NCBI GenBank assembly: GCA_020137815.1
Contig: CM035358.1
Span: 7,625,070 to 7,689,069, forward strand
Origin: Hormiphora californensis
Lineage: Eukaryota; Ctenophora; Tentaculata; Cydippida; Pleurobrachiidae
Length of the DNA: 64,000 bases
Reading direction: 5' to 3'
This document shows positions 22,001 through 33,600 of this stretch, piece by piece. The position numbers and the translations under genes were made by a program. Under the pieces are notes generated by a model that did no database searches, was not told the origin of the DNA, and saw only the letters and a list, made by a program, of their open reading frames with translations. Numbering within the stretch: the stretch's first letter is position 1; each line of letters opens with the position of its first letter.

Positions 22001-24728
22001 TTTACACAATATCATACTTTACTAACCCATCAAATTTGCTCATAATTTGTTCTGACTAAATGATCCTTTGTTGTGTCCTAACCCTCCTTACTACCACCTC
22101 AGTTGATTTCTACAACACGCAGATCAAGGTGGATCTGACCTCACCAGAAACCCACCCCATTGTAAAGGCTGCTGCAATCAAGTACATAATGACGTTTAGA
22201 ATGATGCTACCTCGTGACGTCATTGTGTCGTCACTACCCATGCTGGTCGGACTTGTCAGCGAGAAATCAATTGTACGTGGTAAACAACTTTTTGGAGGAG
22301 GAGAGAATTGAAGTTTTTGTTGTCATTTATCCGTGTTCACCTTCACAATTTCAGGTGGTCCACAGCTACGCGGCTACTGCAATTGAGAAGATTCTGATTA
22401 TCAAGATGCCAAATTATGTTTCAATTACCGCCGCGGAGTTGGCACCAGAGTTCGAGAAACTGCTGACGAACCTGTTCAACTCCTTCAAATACGAGGGTAG
22501 TGGAGAAAATGAGGTGAGTGCGGACTCCGCACACTGCGGAGTGTACAGATATTAATAACCCCACCCGCCCCTAGTAATCACTAATGTAGTTTCTTCAGGA
22601 ATAACAGTTTCGGTATATAGCACTGATCTGTTTTACCCTATTTCTGACACCCTCTCTATTTGCCCTCTAACACCCTCTCTATTTCACAGTACTTGATGAA
22701 GCTGGTTATGAGGAGTGTTAGTTTAATGAAGGCTAACCTACCTGTCCCCATTGTGCAACATCTTACTGGGGTTCTAACAGGTAACGCTAATAGTACAATC
22801 CCCTCTTTTCTAATTGGCCCAAAGTAATGGGATACAGGTGTCACTAACTCAACTATCAACTAATGTTTTTACTTCCGCAGCCAAGTTGACGGAGATTTGC
22901 CGGAATCCCAGTCAACCGCACTTCAACCATTACGTGTTTGAGACATTCTCTTGTCTTATCCGAGGCAGCTGTATCGGCAAACCTGAGAACATTACAGGTA
23001 AGAGTGAAGGTTCATACTACCCCATAACCCCCTCACCCTCCGAGCCGGGCTGCTAGGAGTTCGGGGGTTTTGTTAATCATTTTGGGTTTCCTTCAGCTCT
23101 ATCCCTTGACTTTCCAGATAGCTTGAAACATCCCTAACTCTTCATCTCTCTTTATTCCAGGTTTTATGTCCCTAATTCTCCCTTTTTTTCAGGATTTGAG
23201 TCAGCCCTGTTCCCAGTGTTCCAAGAAATCCTTCAAAAAGATGTCACTGAGTTCATTCCCTACGTCTTCCAAGTGTTGTCCCTCATGTTAGAGCTTCAGA
23301 ACAGGCCCATTCCTGGGCAGTACATGGCCCTCTTCCCCTTCCTTCTAACCCCTCTTCTGTGGGAGAGACCTGGATCCATACCACCTCTCACCCGCCTCAT
23401 TCAGGTATGTTGACAGATGGAATTCACTGCACTGAATGTGGGGTGGGAAGCTTTGATGGGTTAATTTTAATTTTGATTCTGCACTACTTTGGAAGCAAAT
23501 TTTATGGCATCAGTTATCACCCCTAGTTCACAACAAATTTCTCTCTCTAGGCGTTCATTGAGAAGAATCCAGAGGGTGTGAAGGACAGTATCCAGAGTAT
23601 TTTGGGAATCTTCCAGAAACTAATAGCATCTCGATCAAATGATCATTTTGGGTTTTATCTCCTGAACACTATGATAGAGCACCTGGACAAGACCGCATTC
23701 ACGGCCAGTGTAAAGGGGGTCTTTATGTTACTCTTCCAGCGAATGCAGTCAAGTGAGTGAAATAATTGGAACTGTTCCTGGTTTGGGCAGGCCTCCTTGT
23801 TTTGTTCAAACTGGAACACGAAAAAGGGGGTCTAGCTAGGCAAAGGCCTCCATGCCTAGAACTGATCTATATTATAATTGTGGGTACTGGAAATATTAAA
23901 ATTCCCTGTTTCAGGCAAAACTACAAAGTTCATGAGGAGTTTCATTGTCTTCATGAGCCTGTTTGCAGCTCAGGTCGGAGCACAACCTCTAATTGAAACA
24001 GTTGATAGTATCCAGGCTGGCCTCTTTGGCATGGTCCTCGAGAAGATCTTCATTGCTGAACTACAGAAAGTTACTGGTAAGCTAATATGACGAGACTCAG
24101 AGTTGCCCGAATTAGATTCTTTTTACCAAAATGTAATTCACTTGCGCCGTTTTGAAATCGTTACAACTAAACCCCTATTCCAGGTGAAACTGATAGGAAG
24201 ATTGCAGCAGTGGGTGTCATCAAGTTGTTAACGGAGGGTCCAGCCATGCTCAATGATAACTATGTAAAGTGGTGGGCACCCCTTCTAACCGCTCTCATCC
24301 ACATGTTTGAAGAGAGCGCTGATACATCAGTTCCTGCGGTAAGTTAAACCTCGTAGTTTAGCTAAAGTTTTAAGAGTACAGGGTGGTCTATAAATTATGG
24401 ACCACCTCCCCCTTATAAGGAGAATATAAATATTCTTGATCTATTCCTAATATATTTCACCCTCCAGGACGAACACTTCATCGAGATAGAAGATACTCCC
24501 GGCTACTCGACAGCCTTCAACCAGCTTGTCTTCGCCACCAAGAAACCAACGGATCCCTTTGGAGCAAGTGTGGCGAATCCCCGACAACTACTCGCTGAGA
24601 GCCTCCAGAAATTGAGTGTCCGATATCCTGGCAAGTTGACACCTCTTATTCAGCAGGGTGTTACCGGACCTGCCCTCGGGAAGATCCAGGAGTACCTCAG
24701 TGCGGCCAACATTGCATCCTTGAGCTGA
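19051..24728 (+). CDS. CSE1L: Exportin-2 (importin-alpha re-exporter, CAS)
   Basis: Exportin-2 binds importin-alpha with RanGTP and returns it to the cytoplasm. I traced 20 exons with matching phases: 19051-19135, 19278-19379, 19466-19608, 19933-20078, 20218-20308, 20444-20551, 20670-20762, 20955-21107, 21195-21339, 21491-21666, 21850-21970, 22103-22272, 22355-22513, 22690-22780, 22881-22997, 23193-23404, 23551-23752, 23915-24076, 24184-24338 and 24468-24728. They give 963 residues, near the usual length of about 970. The N-terminal importin-beta-like repeat is followed by FHVINGILQTAHSLFKR, LPEFFEDNM, LYAQKYDEEF, EVKYDLLVSNAIKFL, EFIPYVFQVLSLMLE, SNDHFGFYLLN, FGMVLEKIFI and EHFIEIEDTPGYSTAFNQL. 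The gene seems complete and undamaged. It starts 178 bp after the EIF3I stop. Confidence 0.98.
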
Positions 24729-24850
24729 ACCGTGAGACAATATAACTATCACGTCACGGTGTAGTGTTTTATCCGAATTTTTAACGTTTTTAGAGCCCCA
24801 AAATTCCACCCTTCCCTCCCTCAAAGAATAAGTGTGGACCATGGACTACT

Positions 24851-24935
24851 TAACATTCCTGTCTGGCGGCGCCAGACCCCAATTTGATTCACGACAGTGT
24901 GCTCAGATGGGTCGCGGCGCCAGACAGTAACATTC
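24851..24935. mobile_element. 69-bp MITE with 8-bp target-site duplication
   Basis: The element occupies 24859-24927 with terminal inverted repeats CTGTCTGGCG / CGCCAGACAG and a GC-rich subterminal GGCGCC. It is flanked on both sides by TAACATTC (24851-24858 and 24928-24935), an 8-bp duplication as made by hAT-type transposases. It has no coding capacity. A related copy lies in reverse orientation at 60248-60309. Confidence 0.85.
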
Positions 24936-24991
24936 TAAGTCCATCATGTTATATCTTTAGTCTAACGTAGTAAAACAGAAAGCACATCTCT

Positions 24992-24997
24992 TTTTAT
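24992..24997 (-). terminator. Candidate polyadenylation signal of the MGCGC gene
   Basis: TTTATT on the plus strand (AATAAA on the minus strand) lies 110 bp after the stop codon at 25107. Confidence 0.5.
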
Positions 24998-25106
24998 TAA
25001 TTTATACGTTTTGAATTTCAGTAAGTATTTGACACTGCTAAGTAAAGTGTGAAAAATGTTTCGAGCCCAGCGAATAATGGTAAAATCCCAATCATCACAA
25101 CTTCTT

Positions 25107-26193
25107 CTAGCAGGCCATTTGTACAGGTCTTGGCGATCTCAGCGAACTGTCCAACATTTCATATCGCTCTGTCTCTCCCAACCACATGGGCTGCTCTGTG
25201 AAACTCTCATACTCTGGTATAATTGTCGTCGAGCTGTATCCTGCCATGGCGCCCAGGAGCACATTTATCATACTCGCACTGAGATCGAGAACAGAGAACC
25301 GCCGTTGTGATGTTACCTCCACCTTGGCATGCTCGATACTATTGTCACAGATGGATACCACAAAGTCTGATATAACGGGCAGCACTTCTTCCTTAGTAGA
25401 GGTGGTCGAGAATTGGGACATTTTCCGTTTTACATTCCGTTTAATTTCACCGAGTTCTTGGGTAACTTGAGTAGCCTCTTCTGGCAGGTCGACAAGTGAT
25501 TCCGTGAGAACAATGGCGGGTACTTCCTCCTCTTTTTTGGTGGATGGTGTTTTGGTTGTGGATTGTGCAATGTGGATATCCAGATATTGATAGGTTTGGC
25601 CACTGAAACAAAGATGGTGTTAGTGAAATGAAATGTGTCACATGATATAAATTAGTATTGATATGATGGTCTACATACTCTGTTCGAGTGACGGTGATTG
25701 ATGGTGGTATGTAGTGCACAGGAACGTGGTATAGTTGACGGTTCACTTTCGATGGATTAGCCACGAACCTTTTTATCGGTTCTGGTGATGGTCTCATGAG
25801 CGTGGCTTCCGGTTGTCTCAGCTCCTCTGGAACTATGCAAGTGAATTCTTCTTCGCTGAGCGACGCCAGAGTGGAGCGATCATCGTAGTAAATTGAAACC
25901 GTTTCAGAATCATCATCTGTATATTTGGGTTCAGTGTGAGCAAATTGGTGATAATGATTATGAAGATTTATAATAATTAATGACTAAAAGTCTATAATTT
26001 AAAAACCTAGGTTTACTATCAATGACTTACATGATATAACATCGTAGTTCAAGTTATCTGTGCATTCAATTGTGGCATATTTTGTGGCTCTCACAGGAAG
26101 GACTGTCGCCCGCACGGTTTCAGAAACTGTTCTTGCAACATCGTAGGCTGAGTTTCGGGCCATTGCCGATGCTGAACTGCATCCACAACCCAT
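25107..26193 (-). CDS. Unrecognised protein with acylation-type N-terminus MGCGC
   Basis: Three exons (26193-26031, 25916-25679, 25602-25107) join in phase with clean donors and acceptors and give 298 residues. I do not recognise the family. The protein begins MGCGCSSASAM: G2 fits N-myristoylation and C3/C5 palmitoylation, so it should sit on the inner face of a membrane. No transmembrane helix or known fold is evident. The middle is acidic and proline-containing (VPEELRQPEATLMRPSPEP). A C-terminal stretch, VISDFVVSICDNSIEHA, has the 3-4 hydrophobic spacing of a kinase-A-anchoring amphipathic helix; with the MGC start this recalls the small membrane AKAP, but that is only an inference. It is tail-to-tail with CSE1L and head-to-head with WDR19. 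Confidence 0.75.
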
Positions 26194-26720
26194 ATTTCTG
26201 GTTCACAAAGTGTTCTTTTCGTCAAAATTCAAGTTAAAGTTTTGAATAGGTTCAAGGAAATCAAGGTCACAATTCTGGGTTTGCGGCCAGAGGAACACAC
26301 GTGAAAATTTCGCCCGCAAAGTTATTTTGGCTGGCAATCCTCTGATTTCTCGGTGCGCGGCGTTTGTTACGCGCAAATTATAATTTTGTGCCGTGCGGCG
26401 CGTCATTGATACATCAAAAGTGAGGTCGATCTCAGAAGATAGAGTTCCGCACTGGATGTCGCCCAAGGAAATTCTAGCGTTGAGGTGGCAACGGATGCTA
26501 ATGTGCTATAGTAACGCTTCGTTTCGTAGTCTTGTACTTTGAACACCCACACTTACCGGGAAATCAGGTGTCATTGGCGGGAAAGTGTTAACACCTGGGC
26601 GTGCCGGGGAAGACACCTCAGTCACAATGGCATTTCTGCAGAACTTTCTAGCTCTGCCTGGCATTTATCCATCATCATCATGTCTGTTTTATATAGCTCC
26701 AGGATTCTCATGTCAGCAGA
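26194..26720. promoter_or_regulatory. Head-to-head promoter region of MGCGC gene and WDR19
   Basis: 527 bp separate the two divergent ATGs. It contains an X-box-like site GTTGAGGTGGCAAC at 26479-26492: the right half GGCAAC is a perfect RFX half site, the left half is degenerate. WDR19 is a typical RFX target in animals, so RFX control is plausible but not shown. An ATG at 26627 reaches a stop soon and is not the WDR19 start. Confidence 0.45.
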
Positions 26721-27590
26721 ATGAAGGAGGTGTTTAACATACCAGCACGATCGAATGGCAATGCCCCAATACACCTGGCGTGGCAGAATAAGCAGGTACA
26801 CAAACCCTACACAAATTGACCATTGTTCTTGTTCTAAACACGCATGGTACAATGTAGATACACAATTTACCAACCTGTTTCCCTCACTAGGGCTCATATC
26901 TGGCAGTAGGAGGGGTGAATAGAACAGTTAACATATACGATAGACATGGTGAGCTTGTTGATGATATCTCCCTACCAGGCTCCTGTAGCGGCCTAAAATG
27001 GGACTCCGAGGGAAACACACTGGCTATCATTCAGGTACCTCGCTTGACCCCTCTCTTTCTTGGAGGGAAATAATTCTGCCCTTTTTCTCACATTCTTGCA
27101 TGTCTTATCCCGAAAATGAACTTCAATGTCTTTTTTCTTCTCTGAAACCCATAAAAGCACTACTAAAGGGTCCACGGGATTCTATTCTTCTGTCAGTCAC
27201 CACGATCAATCCAGGACAAGTCAGGTGTGGTTTATCTTTGGGACGCTAACAGTCGAACTCAACAACCCCTCGACTCTGGGCTTCGTGATACACTTACCTT
27301 CGTGTGCTGGAGTAACTATGGTCCTCTGTTGGCTATTGGAACGGGCAAGGGAAATCTACTGATCTACAATCACGGGACCGGAAGAAAGGTGAGATGGGAC
27401 ACTGGTAATTGGGGGGTGTAAAAAGTGAGTTGTGTGGGAAATGGGATTTTGGTGGGGACGATCTTTCAATTACACACACACACATACTCTTACTCTCTCT
27501 TTATCTTCCTATCACTATCTCCCTCTTCCCCTCACTCTTCCCCCCTCCCCCCACTTGCTCTATTCCCCTCTCTCTCTCTTTCTATCTCTA

Positions 27591-27626
<36 letters not shown>

Positions 27627-30600
27627 CGACTCACGTGGATATGAGAGAGAGAAGTACACATCCGCCATATACAATTTGTACACACACACGGACAGTGCAG
27701 CAGCATCTCTAGTCAGAGAGTGCACGTTAATTTGTTCGTGTGTGTTTGTACGAGTGTGTGTACAGATATGCGTAGTGTGCTAAAGTGACTAGTAACACTG
27801 GAGCTGGGGTGCTAGAATAGTTAGCTCAGCATTATTATACTGCCCTTGAGTTATGAGAAGTGCTCATTACATCATACCTCATATTAGGTAGGTACATCAT
27901 CTAACATCATTATGATTGGGGACTCTTCCGAGATTATCTGTCACTGCCCGGTTAATTGAAAAGATGTTCTGTCACTTCCAATCAATACAATACCACCATC
28001 TGTCACAAAGTTCAATTTAAATTTGTGGCAATTTTCCTGCTGGGAGTAATACCTCAATTCTCCGATATAATGGCAGTTTAACTATAAACACAGCTACACC
28101 ATCACCACTCACATCAGTCAACAAATCCCTGCTTAATTCCCTCCCTCTCTCAGACCTCAGTACCTCACTCCCCTTCTCTCCCACTCTCAGACCTCAGTTT
28201 CCCAAACCTAACTCCCCTTCCCTCCCACTCTCAGACCTCAGTTTCCCAAACCTAACTCCCCCTCCCTCCCTCTCAGTTTCCCAAACCTAACTCCCCCTCC
28301 CTCCCTCTCAGTTTCCCAAACCTAACTCCCCCTCCCTCCCTCTCAGTTTCCCAAACCTAACTCCCCCTCCCTCCCTCTCAGTTTCCCAAACCTAACTCCC
28401 CTTCCCTCCCTCTCAGTTTCCCAAACCTAACTCCCCCTCCCTCCCTCTCAGTTTCCCAAACCTAACTCCCCCTCCCTCCCTCTCAGTTTCCCAGCCCTAA
28501 CTCCCCTTCCCTCCCTCTCAGTTTCCCAAACCTAACTCATCTTCCCTCCCGCCAGGTCCCAAACCTAACTCCCCTTCCCTCCCTCTCAGTTTCCCAAACC
28601 TAACTCCCCTTCCCTCCCTCTCAGTTTCCCAAACCTAACTCCCCTTCCCTCCCTCTCAGTTTCCCAACCCTAACTCCCCCTCCCTCCCTCTCAGTTTCCC
28701 AGCCCTAACTCCCCCTCCCTCCCTCTCAGTTTCCCAAACCTAACTCCCCTTCCCTCCCTCTCAGTTTCCCAAACCTAACTCCCCTTCCCTCCCTCTCAGT
28801 TTCCCAAACCTAACTCCCCTTCCCTCCCTCTCAGTTTCCCAAACCTAACTCCCCTTCCCTCCCTCTCAGTTTCCCAAACCTAACTCCCCTCCCTCCCTCT
28901 CAGTTTCCCAAACCTAACTCCCCTTCCCTCCCTCTCAGTTTCCCAAACCTAACTCCCCTTCCCTCCCTCTCAGTTTCCCAAACCTAACTCCCCTTCCCTC
29001 CCTCTCAGTTTCCCAAACCTAACTCCCCTTCCCTCCCTCTCAGTTTCCCAAACCTAACTCCCCTCCCTCCCTCTCAGTTTCCCAAACCTAACTCCCCTTC
29101 CCTCCCTCTCAGTTTCCCAGCCCTAACTCCCCCTCCCTCCCTCTCAGTTTCCCAAACCTAACTCCCCTTCCCTCCCTCTCAGTTTCCCAAACCTAACTCC
29201 CCTCCCTCCCTCTCAGTTTCCCAAACCTAACTCCCCTTCCCTCCCTCTCAGTTTCCCAAACCTAACTCCCCTTCCCTCCCTCTCAGTTTCCCAAACCTAA
29301 CTCCCCCTCCCTCCCTCTCAGTTTCCCAAACCTAACTCCCCTTCCCTCCCTCTCAGTTTCCCAAACCTAACTCCCCTTCCCTCCCTCTCAGTTTCCCAAA
29401 CCTAACTCCCCTTCCCTCCCACCAGGTCCCCATCCTGGGTAAGCACAGCAAGAGGATTATCTGTGGAGCTTGGAACTCTCAGCATCTCCTGGCTCTGGGT
29501 AGTGAGGATAGAATGTTAACTTGTAGTACAGTGGAGGGGGATACCGTTCGATCTACCAGTCTCAGGTATGGTTGGGGTGACATTTTATTGTCTTCCATTT
29601 CATGTTCCATATAATATCAAGTCAAATAATATTATGGAAACAAAGGTAGGGCTTGGAGCTAGCAGATTATTATATCAGTTCATTTTCACCTTCTTTAGGT
29701 CTTTACCAGCGTCTTATTGACCTTTGAACATGTTTATCCCTTTTTATCCAATACACACAATCCATCTCTTGTCTCTAATACATCAGGATCAAATCCTCTC
29801 TCAACTCCACCAACTTTTCTGCAGGTACGATCCCGAACTGGCCATATTCTCCGAAATGAAGTCCAGCTCAAACAGTAGCGCAGCAAGATCAGGTGGTCTA
29901 GTGAACGATAACACTGTATCATTTGTGATCGGGCGGAAAACAGTGTTTCTGTACAACATTGACGATCCGGACAACCCTATTGAGCTCCAATTCCAGCCGA
30001 AATACGGGAATATTGTGGGGTACAGATGGTTTGGGGATGGATACATGCTGATAGGGTTTACTAACGGTTACATTATCGTCATTTCAACCCATCCCAAAGA
30101 AATTGGGCAAGAGTTGTTCCAGTGCAAAACCCATAAAGATGTCCTGAACGATATTTCCATCTCATTTGCACTGAACAAAGCGGCCAGTATCGGGGACAAC
30201 TATGTCAAACTTTACGATTTGAAAGATCTGCAGGATACATACGACATGCAAGTGCTGGATGTAGAATCAGGTTCACTGCACAAGATGGAATGGTCGGGGG
30301 ATGGCCAACTCTTGTCCATTACCACCACTAAGGGTCAGATCTTCACCTACCTGACCCGACTCCCCATGCTGGGGGCTACCTTCAAGACCAGTGCAGCCCA
30401 TCTCACCTCACTTATGGAGGTCACTGTGACAGACCTGCGGCAGAGCGAGAGATTCATCACTGTCAAGGTAGTCACGGAGCCTCTCTACATCGCCCTGGGT
30501 GAGCATCACCTTGCGATTGGGATGAATAACCGGGTATGGATGTACGCACTATCCGATCCCAAGGAGCCACTCCTGGAACGAGAATACCTGGAATCAGTTC

Positions 30601-33600
30601 GAGAGATGTACATGAACTCGGATTATGCTGCGGTACTGTTCGAGAAGCGGATCCAACTTCACCTAATTGAGGGTGATAATGAGAGTGAAAAAGAGAGCAG
30701 GCTATTCCCCGACAAGGATACTGATGCTGACGATGATATTAGGTGCTGTGCGCTGACAAGCGACTTCCTGATCTTCGGAACCGTCCGGGGGAACATCCAC
30801 TATTTCTATATAGAGGATTGGAAGTTTGTGAACGAATACCGGCATACCAACACTGTTGTTAAGATGTTCCCAGATGTCTCTGGAACTAGAATGGTGTTTC
30901 TAGATGAAAAGAGGGATGGATACAGTTACAACCCAGTCAATGATGATATCCATAAATTACCTGATCTGCCATCTAAAGTTGAGGGTGTGATTTGGGATAG
31001 TGTCGATAGGCATGTGTTTGTGGCGTACACAGACGAAGTTGTGATCACATACGTCACCCATCGGGATATTGTGACGGGTGAAAATGTGCAGTTTGTAGCG
31101 GAGACCAAGTTACCCTATGGGTACAAACCTCTAGCTCTTGTTGAAGGAGAGTTGAAATGCCAGACTCAGTCGGGTAAACTTGTAAACTTGTCCCTGGCAT
31201 CTCACGCCTACTTCAACAACCTGAACGACCTCACTCCGGAAGAGATCTACATTTACATGGCCCAATTGACCGCTTCCTTCAACTATGCGTGCTCCTTGAA
31301 ACGCTATAACGAGGCTTGGAAGTTTGCCGAACTTCTCAACAACACTGACCACTGGCTGCATCTGGGTAAAACTCTCCTAAATCATCTTGAGGTTCAACTG
31401 GCTATTAGGGTCTACAGGAGGGTGGGAGATGCTGCCATAGTTCTCTCACTCCAAGGTCTCATGCACATTGAAGATCGGAAGTTACTGGCGGGACACATGG
31501 CCATGTTGTGTGACCAGTTCGACCACAGTCAACAACTGTTCTTGGAATCCAGCCAACCCCTCAAAGCGCTGGAGATGAGACGAGATCTGCTGCAGGTGAG
31601 CATTAACAATCTTCTAATAATCCTTGTCATACTACACATGACTGTTTCTTCGTGCAAGCTACACACAGTGTAGCTTCGGAGACAGCAGTCTTTTATGAGG
31701 TGACATTATATCTCATTTGAATCTTGAGTAACCCGTTTTTATCAATTTCAGTGGAACCAAGCGTTACAACTTGCAAAATCTCTGGCTCCCGAACAGATAC
31801 CTTTCGTTTCCAAAGAGTACGCTCAACAGTTGGAATTTACTGGTGACTGGGCCAACGCCCTCATACACTATGAAAAGGGTAAGAGATGGGACTTTACCTG
31901 CTCTTACTTGCAAAAGAAATGGGATTTATTGAGTTAACTTTTCAATCTCTTTTTTCAACCTTTCACCCCTCTTCCAGGTATTACTAATGGTGACGATGAA
32001 CATGATGCCGTATGTAAGGGTGGCATAGCTCGGATGTCCATTCGAATGGGTGACGTTAGAAGAGGAGTCAACTTGGCCCTGGAGTCCGCTAATAAAGTGT
32101 TGTGTCGAGAGTGTGCTGGGATCCTAGAGGCCATCAAACAGTACCCAGAGGCAGCCATGCTTTACGAAAAGGTATTGTTAGCTGAACCAATTCAGATCAG
32201 ATCAACCGGGATCAATCTGAATTTTGACCCCATTTTCAATGAAAATCCCCGAAAATTTTTCATGCTCACGATGTCTTCTTTGTTGGTCAATCTTGGTGTT
32301 ACACTGTAAATCTGTTACATTGTTATAACACTGTTACAATGAGGGGGGGGGGGCAGTAAATCCATCACGATCAAGTCTTCCCGCATGACCTACTCGAACC
32401 CTAAAATTCAAATCATCATGTCGCCTGTGCACCGGAGCACTGCAAACACCTCTCTCTGTCCCTACCTATCTCTCTCTATCTCTCCCCGTATTTTTCTCGT
32501 CACAAATTCACGCCTTCTTTTCGCACTTCTTTACGCTCCCCTGCATTTATCAATGAAACGTGTGCGCGAAATGAGGGAGTGAGAATGAGGTCCCGACAGG
32601 GTTAGTGTTGTAGTTGCAGACCGCACGGAGGGAGAGGGTGGGTTGCCGGCGACAAAATCTTCATTCTCCCATTCTTATTTTATTTTAGCTCGTGACTCTC
32701 ACTCATCTCTTCTCTCACCTCTCTTAATCAATAAACAATTGGATGATCATCCCCGTTTAGCAACAATAACTCATCAATATCGATCGATAAGAAGCTTATG
32801 CCGAGTTCCATCGAGATAAAAATCTCGAGCTCGCCAAATACCCCTCACATCATTCCAAGATAGCCCTTATCCATTCCCCCCATAGGGTTACTGGTTAGGA
32901 TGTACCTCAAAATATCCCTAAACAATAAACCATCCAAACACCATAAAGCTCACCCCATTCTCTCCCTAACCCCGTTTTATCCCTGCAGGGTCACAGTTAC
33001 GACAAAGCAGCTCACGTATACATGAAAGCTAAAAACTGGCACAAGGTAGCCGACATTCTCTCCCACATTACCTCTCCCAAAATATACGTCCAATACGCTA
33101 AAAACTGCGAACGAGAGGGAAAATTCAAGGAGGCAAGCCGAGCTTACGAGGCGGGTAAGGATTATGATAACGCGATCCGTATCAACCTTGAGCACCTACG
33201 GAATCCCAAGGAAGCAGTGCGGATAGTTCAGGAGACACAAAGTGTTGAAGGTGCCCGTGAGGTGGCCCGGTTCTTCCAGAACCTCGGGGATTACGGAAGT
33301 GCCATTCAGTTCCTAGTGGTTAGCAAGAGGAACGAGGAGGCATTTGCACTGGCCGAGGAGCACAATCAGATGAGTCAATACGCGGATATAATTGGTGATG
33401 ACGCTACCCATGAGGATTATCTGGCCATAGCTAGACATTATGAGAGCAGAGGGAAACCTTTACCATGCGGGGTGTATTACAACAAAGCAAAGGAATACGG
33501 AAAGGCACTACATTATCTTATCAAGGTGAGTTTTTAAAAAAATGCTTCTAGAATCCGTGATCTCATTAAAATCCGTGATCTCATTCCCAATTCATTTCCA

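Noticed and set aside
26627-26740. ATG at 26627 as WDR19 start
   Set aside because: Its frame ends quickly; the ATG at 26721 gives the family-like MKEVFNIP and a proper donor.
28150-29425. CRISPR-like or telomeric array
   Set aside because: Units are contiguous with no unique spacers, the genome is eukaryotic, and CCTAACTCCCC is not a regular telomere hexamer.
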